64,000 nucleotides of DNA, taken from assembly GCA_013397865.1 (NCBI GenBank), contig VZTI01003651.1, forward strand, positions 295,890 through 359,889, written 5' to 3'. The number at the start of each line of letters is the position of its first letter. The stretch's first letter is position 1. Shown in pieces: positions 49,859 to 60,760 of the stretch. The notes beneath the pieces were generated by a model. It searched no databases and had not been told where the DNA came from. It saw nothing but the letters and a program-made list of their open reading frames with translations. A program made the position numbers and the translations under genes. This DNA is from Struthidea cinerea. Taxonomy: Eukaryota; Chordata; Aves; Passeriformes; Corcoracidae.

Positions 49859-50062
49859 TTGATCGAAGGCGTGTGGCAGAGCTCTGCATTCCGGAGCCGC
49901 TGTTTTGCATCCCTAAACAGAGCCGGTGACGCTGAGCCTCCGTGGCTCAGCTCGGAGCCTGATTTCCCTCCTTGCTGCAGCGCGAGGCTCTCATTTCCCC
50001 GGGATGAGAGCAGTCATTACAAGAATTACATTTTGTTTGTGAATCAGGATGAATGGGAGTAG
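49859..50062 (+). promoter_or_regulatory. CpG-rich patch, possible regulatory element or alternative exon
   Basis: About eleven CpGs lie between 49864 and 50002 in an otherwise CpG-depleted intron, including CCGGAGCCGC, CAGCGCGAGG and CCCCGGGATG. A 67-codon open + frame covers it, without a known domain. No clear splice-bounded exon could be proven. Confidence 0.3.
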
Positions 50063-50375
50063 AGGCCTTCTTTTGAAAATCAGAACCCAGAGATGCAACT
50101 GCAGGAGATAATTATGCAAACGTATGGATGAGGATGGCTCTGTGTTCGTTGACATGATGAGCACTTCAGGCCTGAGGTTTTTTCTCTCTCTCTCTTGAAA
50201 ACTGGTGCAACTCCTCTGAAAATACTGGAGTTGCAACTGATGAGCATAAGTGATGAGTCAGATCCTTAATCCTCTGTTACGCCCCAGAATTCACAGCATC
50301 AGCTCCTGGTTTGAAGGCAGCTTTGCTTAATATGGTGCAAAGTTTTAGGTGGTTCTGAAATATTTATATTGCTGT

Positions 50376-50562
50376 GAATCATCGAATCACACAATGGTTT
50401 GGGTTGCAAGGAACCTGAAAGATCATCTCATTCCAATGGCAGGAATGCCACTCACTATCCCATGTTGTTCCAAGCCCTGTCCAGTCTGGCGCTGGACTCT
50501 TCCAGGGATGGGGCAGCCGCAGCTCCCCTGACAAACCTGGACCAGGGCCCCACCGCCCTCTG
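50376..50562 (-). mobile_element. CR1 LINE 3' end, minus strand
   Basis: GAATCATCGAATCACACAAT, GGTTTGGGTTGCAAGGAACC, CTTCCAGGGATGGGGCAGCC and CAGGGCCCCACCGCCCTC. The CCTGCCATGGGCAGGG block is deleted. Confidence 0.9.
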
Positions 50563-50706
50563 ATTTGAAGGAGATTCACTTGTTCAGTGAGAAGAGAAAA
50601 GGCCAAAGCTTGAATTTCAGAAGACTGGGTACTGTTATGCCCTAAATGCCCCAATTCTCTTCCAGCAGTGCCTTAGACCTGCCCCGGAAGGGTCACAGTC
50701 TTTGCC

Positions 50707-50769
50707 TCTGGGCTTGATGATCCTTGTTGGTCCCTTCCAACTCAGAATAATCTGTGATTCTGGGATTTA
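50707..50769 (+). mobile_element. Short CR1 3' terminus
   Basis: GGGCTTGATGATCCTTGTTG, GTCCCTTCCAACTCAGAATA and ATCTGTGATTCTGGGATT form a CR1 3' terminal sequence of a third type, only about 60 bp long. Confidence 0.8.
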
Positions 50770-50883
50770 TTTTGTGATATGTCAGTGCTGTGTTTTTGGA
50801 ACAGCTGTAGCTCAGTGAAAGCCCTTCTTCTGAGCATCTTGTGAAAACCAAGATGTAAGCTGCATCCTTTGGGATGGGTAAAG

Positions 50884-50984
50884 GGTTGGATGGGGCCCTG
50901 ATCAACCTCATCTCTCAGTGCCATCCCTGCCCATGGCAGATGAGCTTTAAGGTCCCTTCCAACCCAAACCAGCCTGAGATTCTG
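50884..50984 (+). mobile_element. Short CR1 3' end
   Basis: GGTTGGATGGGGCCCTGATC, CCATCCCTGCCCATGGCAGA, TGAGCTTTAAGGTCCCTTCC and tail GAGATTCTGTG, with internal loss around the GGGGGTGGAA block. Confidence 0.88.
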
Positions 50985-53900
50985 TGTGGAAAAGGAGGGA
51001 CTGAATGAAACTATGCTTGGTCCTTGGATCTCATAAATACGTGTGGAGAGAGAAACAAGCTTGCATAACCTAAAACAGGGTTAAAAAATTGAGAGTGGGC
51101 AGCTGGAAGTGGAGTTTCTTTGTAGTCACTGGTTCTCCTAGGAAGCATCTGGAGCAGTACTTCATGTGAATTAGGTGGTTGAGTATCAGACTGGGTGATA
51201 AGCAAATTACATTGCTTTGGAAATAGCAATGCCATCCTTAATGCCTGTTGGTAATATCGGGAGGACATCCACCTCCACAGCTGTTCGGGCTGCAGTTCTC
51301 ACCAGTACTGTCTGCACAGACACACAGGAAAAATCTGGCAGGTTAAGGAGTTCAAGCTGTTAGACTGTGATAGTTAAAACTCTGGTTTAGGTAAGGAGTT
51401 GTAGAAAGTGATTTTTTAGCTGTGTACTTTGGAAGAACCTATTTCAGCTGGAAAGCCACAATTTACGTCGTGATTTTGCTCTTCCATTTAAATGGTGAGA
51501 TGGCATTGAATGACACCAAGGAGGTGCCTGTGATGTTGCAGAAATTGCTGGTGCTGTAATAAATGAGATGACAAATCCTGGATGTCCCCATGAGCAGGAC
51601 AGTGCAGTGCAGGGGGGTCCTACCCTGTGCCATATGTCAGAGAAGGGTAAATGTTGGCATCTCTCCCCATCCTGTTCGCCTCAGTTGATGGGACTTGATC
51701 AGAATAATTCTTAAACGAATTACCAGACTTAGGATCCTGTTCTGAACACTTTGGCTCTTGCCCACATCCATATTATGCAGATTATATCAAGTATAGGTCT
51801 TATATCAAAAAGCACAACTGGTTTTGTAAGTCTTGAGCTTTGCTTATTAGATAAAGCAGTGAATTTTAATGGGAATTGGAGAAGGACCTCTGCAGAGGAG
51901 CATCTCCTCAGTGATGCTAGAATGCTTCCTACTCGTCTACAGTGAGTAGAAGAGTGGAAAAAATGATTTCTTGTGATCATTAAAGAGTCCAGAGCCATTT
52001 TCTCAAGTGTTAGAGGTGTTAAGGCTGCTGTCTGGCCTTATTCCCAAACGGGTAATTGAATTGCTTTGAACTTCTGCGAGTTCAATTGGACATGGACTTA
52101 GCTCGTAGCTGTTTTTATGGGATTATTCTGCTGTGTTCCATCACCTAGAAAGTTAAGTGCTGGGTAAATGATTCTTGTATCAGCGTGGGCTTGGGCTGTG
52201 AGAGTAGGTGAGAAACCCTTGATGTGTTTTTCCTTACTTTTCTCTATGCAGCACAGGAAAATAAGGGAAGATAACCCTCTGGCCACGTATCCCCACTGGA
52301 GATCAGGACTGTCAAACTGGGGAGGGAACCCCACATCCAAAGGATGAAATTAATTTGAAAAAGAGATGAAATAAATCTTGGTGGAATGAGAAGGAAGGAC
52401 AATGCTGGTGAGAGCAGTTCTGCCCCTGAACAGCCTCCACTCCACAAAGTCCCTTTAGAAGGGGAGGAGTGGTGCTGCATCCAGCTGGTTGGGACCTGCA
52501 GGATATTTTATATCTGTGGGTTTGGGAGGGAAAATAAATTCCTTTTTATTTACCTCCTTAGAGTTCTCCCTTCAGTCCTTCAGGTACCTCAGGTTGCTTT
52601 TGGATGAGCCATGAAAGATGAGCGTGAAGGTTTAAAGCTTTAGAATGGTGGAATTGGACCATCTTTTTGGGGGATGATTGCCAACTTAGTGTAAGGAATG
52701 TAAATAAGTTTGGTACTTTAGGCTACTTACTTTTTCCTGTCAGGACCTAAAGAAACTTTGTTTTAAGGGCAAGATTCAGTTGTTAAAAAATTGATGACTT
52801 TCAGGGAGAAAAATGCACAGCTCTTCTCCTTTGGTTACTTGCCTTTTTTTGGGTGTCTCCCCAAGGAAATTTGACAGCCCGTTGGCACTGGTGAGAGTTT
52901 TGCTAACTGATAGCAGATAAAGCATGGGATGTAGAGGATATTTTGCTGCACAGGCAGCAAAGTTTGCCTACAGCAAAGTCAGTCTGCGGTCCGTGTTCTC
53001 AGGAAAAGTATTTTCCATCTTGATTTTCTCCTGTGCCCCCGCAATCATTCTGCTTGTCTCTATCTTATTTTACTTCTTGCTACTTTTGCAGTTGATTGTA
53101 TTTCACAGGGAAAAAGAGGGGGAAGCAAATTGAATTACAGGTAGCCAGAGGAGTGCAGGAGGATAAGAGGCTCTTACTGCAGTGTGTGGGGGATGAAGTG
53201 GTGGAGAATATCCACTCATTAATGAGGTGAATGAAATTAGGGTGATTCTAAAATGGCTAATTTACTTAACTGCTTTGTAAATTGATCTTTAAACAGGGTA
53301 AGTTTATTAAAATATTTTGAGAAGGGAAAATAGCTGAAGCCCTGCTCGAGTAACAGTTCGAAATAATGCTTGCTGTAGTTACTCATTAAAAAGTTGTAGA
53401 TAGTTGGCAATGTTGGAACATGTTCAATAATACCACGTTTTGCAATATTTGTTTTGGGGTTTTAATGGAAAATTCCGAGTTCTGAAGTTGTTTTCAATAT
53501 ATAAAAGTCCCTCAGGAGCATTATTTCTAGATCTCATGGTTGTGCAGAAAAGCACGTGAAGATGGGAACGGGAGTTCCAGGTCAAGAAGACCAATGAGAT
53601 GTGTCAGTGCAATATAAGCTGGGTATGTAAATGTAAATAAGGCAGTTTGGACATCTCTGTATGACATTAGTGAGACCAGCAGGAGGGAAATGCTCTAATT
53701 TTGGTGTTCTTACCTCTTAAGTGTTGAAAAAATTACTCAGAAGTTGCCTTAAAAGGGTTGGAGGCCTGTAAGAATACTTTGCATGAACAGACAGGCAGAT
53801 CATTGATTTTAGTTGGGTTTTTTTTTTCAAATTGCCCACATTTTTCCAGTGGTTGTGTCAAACACAGTATCATGGAGTTAATTTGACAGTAGGTTTGCTA

Positions 53901-54338
53901 CTCTTCTGTTATTTTCTGCAAGGCTTTTAAGTCCACCGATGAACAGGACTCTAGAATACAAGTTGGAAATCACTGAATATCTTATTCCTGGGGCAGAGGG
54001 TGGCCTTGCCCAGCAGCCTTTGCATCCCTGTGAATTGAAATTCCTGCACAAGCTCATGTGTATCAAAGTGAGACAAATTGAGGCCGGAGCTCTTTCGCTC
54101 GTACAGCCACGAGCGACCGGGGGTCAACCCCTGCCCCTGCATCTGAGAACTCTGCACTTCATTAGCTGTAATTCACCAAAGGACACTTAGGATTCACCAA
54201 ATCATTACATGTCATTCACTAAAGGAGATTAATTTGGCCTGGGCACCCAGATCCAGGAGCTGAGCCCTGGCACTTTAGACAAATTAGGAATGACACCCAA
54301 ATTTTAGAGGGAATTGCTGGCCATGGCCACCAACTGCT
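50985..54338. other. Intronic stretch with nothing recognisable
   Basis: No repeat family, RNA gene or exon is recognised. A repeated ATTCACCAAA/ATTCACTAAA motif lies at 54170-54225. Confidence 0.5.
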
Positions 54339-54541
54339 GCAGGAGGTGGTGAGGCCCTGGCACAGGTTGCCCAGAGAAGCTGTGGCTGCCCCTGGATCCC
54401 TGGAAGTGCCCAAGGCCAGGTTGGATGAGGCTTGGAGCACCCTGGGATATGGAAGATGTCCCTGCCCGTGGCAGGGGGTGGAACTAAATGATTTTACAGC
54501 CTCTTCCAGTCCAAACCATTCTGTAATTCCATGATTTTGTG
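54339..54541 (+). mobile_element. CR1 LINE 3' fragment
   Basis: GGAGGTGGTGAGGCCCTGGC, AGAGAAGCTGTGGCTGCCCC and CCTGCCCGTGGCAGGGGGTG run to tail CATTCTGTAATTCCATGATT. Confidence 0.93.
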
Positions 54542-56937
54542 AAATGATTTCTGTGTTGCTTGATGTTTTTGAAGCCATCTGGAAAGTCTTGTTTTTGTCA
54601 GATGGGAGTTTTTTAGTTCACGGGACTACAAGGACAAAAGTTTTGGGTTTCTGTGACTGTGATAAATGAAAGATTAAATAATTTAAAGTATGTTTTAGTA
54701 TTAAATCTTGAAGAGTCTGTAAAGTAGGAATTTTGAGTGGAGGTAATTCTGGTTGAAGGCTCTGGCTCATTAAATTCTCCAGTTCAAACAAAGAACTTGA
54801 GCACATGAAAGTTGGTATTGACAGATAAAGGATCCAGGAAGTAGTGACATTAGAAATACAAGGTAAGAAATGCCCAACCAGGTGTTTCCCTGAGGAAAGG
54901 TGAGCTAGCATATTCAGTGAAAACTACATCAAGGCCAGATGTTTAAAAAGATTTTCTATTTGAAAACTGTGCTGCTGCTCAGAGCTGTCTGTGATGAGTC
55001 AGTAAGTCCGGGTGACACTTCTCCCGAAGCTGGGAGAGAAGGATGGAGCAGCCCTGCCTCCCCCAGAGGCCAAACACAGCGTCTGTTTCCAAATGCTCCC
55101 TGTCAAGCTCTGAAGGTCTCAGGCTGGGATGCCACTTCCAAATCGTGGTTTTTACAATTCCAGTCAGTTGCAGGTTGACTGCTGCATTGCCTGCCGTGCC
55201 CTCCTGTGGTTCAACAGTCTGGGTGCTTGTCTTGGAAAATGTAAAATGGCCCGGACGTTTCCAGTAATCAATTGTCCAGAGGACAGCACATTCCCGTTGG
55301 GCTGAAGCTCTGGTGTGGATGTAGAACGTCTGTCTTCTCACACAGGCATTTTCTTGGATGGGAGTCATCCCCCTGTGTTGTCCTCCTGCTTCCTTCTCCT
55401 ACAAAACAATGAAGGGGACTCAGTAGTTGCTTGATGAGGGCAAAGATAGGACTTTCTTCTTGTTTCTGTATTTCCCAGGCTGCAAATGCCATTTTTGTGG
55501 ATTTGTGCATCCTGGCTTTGTCTTTACAGCTCTGCTCCAGCTCTACTCCAACAAGCCAGTTCTCAGTGTTGTTCTTCAGCCCCAGCTCCGGATCTCGAGT
55601 CATCCCGTGACTCCTGTTGGGAGCTTCTCTGTGCCAGGGCAAAAATGGAGGAGTCATCCTCAAAGTTTGTGGGGGGGAATAGGCAGCCCTGTCCCTGGAA
55701 GGTCTCTCAGCCTGACAGCTATCATCCCTCTCCTGGCTTTCACAGGGTCCTTGGAATTCTTCCTTGACTTTCCCTCAGCTGTGATTTGCTCTGGCTCGTA
55801 GGGATTGTACATCAGCTCTGTCACGTCTCCTGGAGTTTGAGTGATCTCTTCACCCTGTTCTCCTGCGGGAATGGTAATAAACCCTTGACTCACGAGAAGA
55901 TTCCCGAGAAGGATGGAAAATGCCATATTCTGCTTGCCAAGTTCTGCCTGCCCTCCATCTGCCATCCCTTCTTCTCAAGACTGAGAGTTCTGAAGGAGGA
56001 GATCTTGTTGTTTGTGTGACGTTTGGATCTGTAGCCGGGAGATTTAGTAAAGAAGAGCGATTAGGGGAGCATGCTGTGATTTTTTTCAGTTCCATTTCTG
56101 GGCTTTGCAGCAAATAATGTTCATTGTTGTGGCACCTTGGGAAGTTTAGGAGTTAAAAATGCTTTTGTTGAGCCACCATGCTGATCGAGTTACCTGAGGA
56201 GCCAGTTCTTGGAGGGGAAAGGGCTGAAGACTTACTTCTTTAAATGAAAGCTCAGGAGTAATTGGATGTGCTGCACTTTCCTTGTCAGGGCAGGCAATCT
56301 GTGACAACATTCCAGGTTCAAAAGTTCCTGACTTCAGAAATCCAACTTCAAATCAGCTTGGGTCCTACAGGCCACTAGAATTTCCGCTAGGTGTGTTTTT
56401 ATCTCCTTTTTTTTCAAGGTAGCAACAAAAGTTAGGGCAACTCGAACTCTTTGTAGTTAAGATTTGAAAGAGTTGAGATTTCTCAATCTCACGTCATAAC
56501 TGGTTAAAACTTGTCCAGAAAAACTCAGATCTGTGGCCACCACAGAAATCTGAGATTTCTGTCTGGTGGGTACTTAACACTGGGCAAAATTTTGTCTGGA
56601 ATCAAGTTGCAGCCTTAATTACTGAACAGCCACAGTCTCTGTAGCAGCAGTTTATCAAAAGCAAAAGGGCACAAACTGCAGGGTTGGTGCAGGTGTAGGG
56701 AATGTCAGGAGAGGGCCGAAATGCTGTTGGAGCACTCCAAGGAAAATAAATCCTTGTGCTGCGTAGTGAAATTGGCATTCATGGCAGGTGTCCGGCTGAG
56801 GTTGTTTGGAGGTGGATTTTGGATCTGTCATGTGCGTTTCTTAAAGTTTTGCACCATAATTGATCTTTCAAGCGTATAAAGTGCTTTCCATGTGCCACGT
56901 AGACCTATTGAACCAAAGTATTTTGTGTTTTCCCTCG
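54542..56937. other. Intronic stretch before the HMBOX1 exon
   Basis: Several 75-130-codon open frames overlap on both strands at 54939-56117, but none shows a known domain and they conflict with each other. No repeat family is recognised. Confidence 0.45.
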
Positions 56938-56944
56938 TTTCCAG

Positions 56945-56957
56945 CCTGCTGGAAACC
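56945..56957 (+). other. HMBOX1: Acceptor-side leader of the first visible HMBOX1 coding exon
   Basis: A pyrimidine-rich tract ends in TTTCCAG at 56938-56944, a good 3' splice acceptor, so the exon probably starts at 56945. The 13 bases before the ATG contain CTG CTG GAA ACC, which reads Leu-Leu-Glu-Thr in frame. As I recall, mammalian HMBOX1 begins about twelve residues earlier and has LLET just before MSHYTDEP, so these bases may be coding if an upstream exon supplies a start. Without one they are 5' UTR. Confidence 0.7.
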
Positions 56958-57424
56958 ATGTCTCACTACACGGACGAGCCAAGATTCACCATAGAGCAGA
57001 TCGACCTCCTGCAGCGCCTGAGACGCACGGGAATGACCAGGCATGAGATCCTGCACGCCCTGGAGACCTTGGACCGTCTCGACCAAGAGCATAGCGACAA
57101 ATTCGGGAGAAGGTCTGGCTACGGAGGCGGCTCCTACAGCAACAGCACCAACAACGTCCCGGCGTCTTCCTCGACAGCCACGGCTTCCACACAGACCCAG
57201 CACTCCGGGATGTCCCCATCCCCGAGCAACAGTTACGACACCTCCCCACAGCCTTGCACTACGAATCAGAACGGGAGGGAGAGTAACGAGAGGTTGTCTG
57301 CCTTCAACGGGAAGATGTCGCCCACCCGCTACCCCCTGGCCAACAGCCTGGCCCAGAGGTCCTACAGCTTCGAGGCTTCCGAGGAGGACTTGGACATCGA
57401 CGACAAGGTGGAGGAGCTGATGAG
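56958..57424 (+). CDS. HMBOX1: HMBOX1 coding exon: N-terminal HNF1-type dimerisation region and Ser/Thr-rich linker (partial gene)
   Basis: HMBOX1 is a nuclear homeodomain protein that binds double-stranded telomeric repeats and acts in transcription. The 155 complete codons start MSHYTDEPRFTIEQIDLL, a near-exact match to the vertebrate protein. Residues about 5-40 form the helical HNF-p1-type segment (TIEQIDLLQRLRRTGMTRHE, then ILHALETLDRLD). Residues about 50-135 are a Ser/Thr/Asn-rich low-complexity linker (STATASTQTQHSGMSPSPSN). The exon ends at an acidic stretch (EASEEDLDIDDKVEELM) leading into the POU-like domain. ATG 56958 was chosen because it has an A at -3 and no in-frame ATG precedes it back through the acceptor. 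The last codon is split AG|G, and the donor gtgagt starts at 57425. The linker reads RYPLANSLAQRS where I recall mammals having RYHANSMGQRS. High GC and CpG at the exon contrast with the AT-rich introns. Confidence 0.96.
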
Positions 57425-59512
57425 GTGAGTAAAAGTCTCTGTCAAAAGTTTGGAGGTTGAGAAGGGCCTCAGCAGTAATGGGTGTGTTGGAAGACTGCTC
57501 AAATAGGGATTGTAGGGTGGTAAAATGCTGGCAGCACAGATTGTCCAGGGAGGTGGTGGATGCCCCATCCCTGGGAACATTAAGGGTCAGGTGGAACAGG
57601 GCTCCGAGCAACCCCATCTAGTTGAAGATATCCCTACTTATTGCAGTAGTTTTGGACTAATTGACCCAAAAGATCCCTTCCAACCCACACCATTCCATGA
57701 GGATTTGATGATTATCAGGAGAGCAGGAGCTGCTTCAGGCAGTTGTTCCTGCCAGTTCCCCAAGGGTCACCATCCCAGAACCTCTCACCTGCCTTGTGGA
57801 GGCAGCCCCTGGCCCTCTGTGGGTGTCCCACAGTCTGATTGTTGAAACAGTTTTTCCCATGCTGTACCAAACATTGGGATTGACGTTAGAGCACCTATTT
57901 TCCACCCTGCTTTTATTCGGGATTCTGATCAAGTATCAATTCACATGAGTCCTCCTCCACTATTTCACGCTTGCTGTAATTCCTTCCATATAGAGGGAGA
58001 ATAGGGAGTCCAGCTTGGATTGGTCAGTGCTTTCCAGTGGGGTCTGCAGAGGATGCACGTTGCCTGTTTATAGTTTGTGGCAGGGGTTTGCAGAGTGGAG
58101 CAGGAAAATACAAATAATAAAGAAGAAGCAGAAGTTTTCAGTGAGAGCCAGTTGGGTGGGGTTTTTTTAGGACTGACCTTCCTTTACTTTTAGCAGCTTC
58201 CTTTTCGGCATTATGGCAAAGATGAAAGGAGGGGATTATACTCCTGAGGATGAAAGTCGGAGTCAGTGGGCTTTGAGAGCAGAAAGAAATAAGAGGAAAG
58301 GCCAAATGTCTCAAAACAATTTTGATCATAATGTTGGAAATAATTATTTTTCCCCCCAACATTGCAACATTCCTGACGTACCTATGAGAGAACTGGGGTC
58401 CATAAGCTCCAGGATGGAAATGTGTTGGAAGTAGTTTGGAGATTTCAGGGAAAGATGTGGCTTGGGGGGAGAGGATTAGAGATGAGCAGTGAGAAAAGCC
58501 GATCAACCTCATTTGCTGCCGGCTGCAGCTGATGGAGTCGTGCGGTAAGGGGGTGAGTACAGCAGAGTGCCGAGTTCCCATGGCTGAGGTTTGGGTTCCT
58601 GGGCAGTGAGTCTCAGGTAATGCCTTTACGGCTTATTTAAAGTGAAATTACTTTTATTTGCAGGCATATGGAAGATGAGTGTTGGGTACAGAAATAAAAA
58701 TGAAGCCACAGCACAGAATTCATTTTGCATTTACATTGGCAGACTTGAGTCTGCCTTCAATGCAGCTGGGGCAGGAGGGGAGAAGGGGAAGGGAAAGATC
58801 CCATAAAGCCTAATGAAGGCTGGTTTTAATTGCCTGCCCTTCTGAGGAAGGGAGAGAGGAAGAAGAGGGGAAAGTATGTATTTATTGCAGTTGAAATTTG
58901 CTGCATATCACAGTACCTGTGCAACCTCCAGTTTATTTGCTTTTTAGCACAGTTTTAGCCTTTTCTGAACTACCTGTACAGACCTTGTAAAAATCATACA
59001 GAGATCTCAGTTCATTCATTCAGTGCAAGTTCTGGACTAAGTAGGGGACTAAAGTAGGGGTGTGGGGACAGAGGCTGCAAAATTTTGGATCTTTTCCTTG
59101 GAACGCTGGAGGAGGTTGGTGTATGCATATTCATTTGGGTAACTAACCATGCAGCCCCTGCTATCCTTTATTTTTTATTTTTCTGCCTCATTTTTATGAG
59201 TGAGGTTTTTATGCTGGTATGAGAGATTTATTCATCCCTGTGTAATGAAACTTTGTACATTCCATATGGCAGTGCTGCACCTAATATGAATTATATGGGA
59301 CGTGAGTCATCCATTCTCCTGCTATGCTGCTTTGATCAAACGTGACACTTGGTAAAAGAAATGTCCAGCACTGAGGCACTTGGGCTGTTTTAATGCCAGC
59401 CTCCCCCACTCCTTGTCCCCTAAATAGAGGAAATAAAGGCATTTTGCATCTTCCAGGTGCGCTTTGGTCCGTCCCTCTTTTTGTGTGTCCTGTTGTTTCT
59501 TTGTTTTGGTAG
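57425..59512 (+). other. HMBOX1: HMBOX1 intron between the two visible coding exons
   Basis: This is a complete 2,088-bp GT-AG intron. The donor is gtgagt (57425-57430); the acceptor is a T-rich tract ending in ttggtag (59506-59512). It interrupts an arginine codon after its second base (phase 2). It contains one degraded CR1 3' end at about 57543-57700. A 74-codon open frame at 58213-58434 is not convincing as an exon. I see nothing else recognisable between 57700 and 59500. Confidence 0.93.
57543..57700 (+). mobile_element. Degraded CR1 3' end in HMBOX1 intron
   Basis: CCAGGGAGGTGGTGGATGCC, CCATCCCTGGGAACATTAAG, TCAGGTGGAACAGGGCT, GATCCCTTCCAACCCACACC and ATTCCATGA retain the CR1 order, but divergence is higher than in the young copies. 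Confidence 0.8.
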
Positions 59513-59598
59513 GAGGGACAGCAGTGTGATAAAGGAGGAAATCAAAGCCTTCCTGGCCAACCGGAGAATTTCCCAAGCAGTTGTTGCACAGGTAACAG
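59513..59598 (+). CDS. HMBOX1: HMBOX1 coding exon: first half of the atypical POU-specific domain (partial gene)
   Basis: This 86-bp exon completes the split Arg codon and encodes residues 157-184 (RDSSVIKEEIKAFLANRR followed by ISQAVVAQVT), then the first base of a Gly codon. It matches the HNF1/HMBOX1-type POU-specific domain: a helix that sets up the helix-turn-helix (IKEEIKAFLANRRIS) and the start of the second helix (QAVVAQVTG). The rest of that domain and the homeodomain must be in exons beyond 64000. The exon is bounded by acceptor ttggtag and donor gtaaga. The downstream intron is phase 1, so an exon starting in phase 1 is expected next. Frame joining with the upstream exon gives 553 coding bases without a stop. 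Confidence 0.96.
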
Positions 59599-60363
59599 GT
59601 AAGAGCTCGGGCAGTCCTTTCCTCATTTTGGGAGTCTCTGTGTCTAAACTGCCTGTCTGAGCACGGTGCAGATGTTGGAATATCACTTGGCTTTCTGCAT
59701 TGCAGTGCAGATCTGTCAGCTTAGTCATGATAATGTATGCCTTTGATTTAAGACCCATTGTCCTGCACATCATGGAACTTCCCCAGTGAATCACTTTTTT
59801 TTATTTCCTTTTTTTTTTTCCTGTGGCTTGTGCTGGCAGATTTTATTTTACAGCATTATAATAAAGCCTGAAGTTCTTATCTTAAAATGAGAACGGTTTT
59901 CCTTAATTCTTAAATTGTTTGTTGAGTGTGGCAAATAGATGCATATCTGCATCTCTGGGTATGGAGAGTGAGAGATAATGTGTATTTATATATTAAAAAG
60001 TATATGAATAGTCAGGAGACACAGCTATAGCTGGTACCACTGCAGCCAGGAGTTGGACTGTGAGAGTTGGAAGTTTTGTCTATCCTTTGAGGCCATGATT
60101 AATGAAAATCTGAAGGGAGGTTGAGGGATGCTGGGATTTTACCTGGAAGGAGCAGTGGTTCTGGGTGCCCTCTGCTCTGCGCCTTCTCTCTCACATCCAG
60201 ACAGGTGAACTCACTGCAGTGGTGCCACTTCTTCCCTGGGTGTGTTCCCAGAGCTTCACACAGAGGGTAACAAAGTCCTGCTGCTCCTCCATGGGGTGGG
60301 GTGTTGTTATTTCTTCCTTCCAGGCACACAGGCCTGGCCTGGAACAGCAGAGCTCGTGGTATC

Positions 60364-60760
60364 CTGAGAATCATCTTGGCTGGAGAAGCCCTCTAAGACC
60401 ATTCCCCCAAGGCCACCACTGACCCATGTCCCCAGGTGCCACATCCACACGGCTTTTAAATCCCTCCAGGGATGGGGACTCCAGCACTGCCCTGGGCAGC
60501 TGTGCCAGGGCTGGACAGCACTTTCCAGACAGGAATTGTTGCCAATATCCAACCTGAACCTGCCCTGGCGCAGCTTGAGGCTGTTTCCTCTCATCCTGTC
60601 CCTTGTTCCCTGTCAGGGAGTTGTGCAGAGCCAGAAGATCCCCCCCTGAGCCTCCTTTTCTCCAGGCTGAGCCCCTTTCCCAGCTCCCTCAGCCACTCCT
60701 GGTGCTCCAGCCCCTTCCCCAGCTCCATTCCCTTCTCTGGATTCACTCCAGCCCTTCTTG
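60364..60760 (-). mobile_element. CR1 LINE fragment with RT C-terminal remnant, minus strand
   Basis: The + strand reads AAGGCCACCACTGACCCATG, TCCCCAGGTGCCACATCCAC, GGCGCAGCTTGAGGCTGTTT and GAGCCTCCTTTTCTCCAGGC. The minus frame includes LSLEKRRLRGG, the C-terminal CR1 RT motif also seen at 28504. The 3' tail is shortened by an internal deletion. Same group as 43504 and 47751. Confidence 0.93.

Larger units (their letters stand above)
1..56944 (+). other. HMBOX1: Probable long 5' intron of HMBOX1 (no exon identified)
   Basis: No upstream HMBOX1 coding exon and no exon of another recognisable gene was found on either strand over nearly 57 kb. Raised CpG frequency at the left edge, fading by about 1.4 kb, would fit a promoter just left of the window with this block as intron. 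The alternative is that part of the left end is intergenic or contains non-coding 5' exons, which raw sequence alone cannot exclude. Its repeats are listed separately. Confidence 0.55.

Noticed and set aside
56868..57617. 249-codon minus-strand open frame over the HMBOX1 exon
   Set aside because: It is the antisense shadow of the conserved GC-rich HMBOX1 exon and has no recognisable domain of its own.
58213..58434. 74-codon + strand open frame in the HMBOX1 intron (MAKMKGGDYTPEDESRSQW)
   Set aside because: No acceptor or donor fits it, and joining it to the HMBOX1 exons would disrupt the direct in-frame junction between them.
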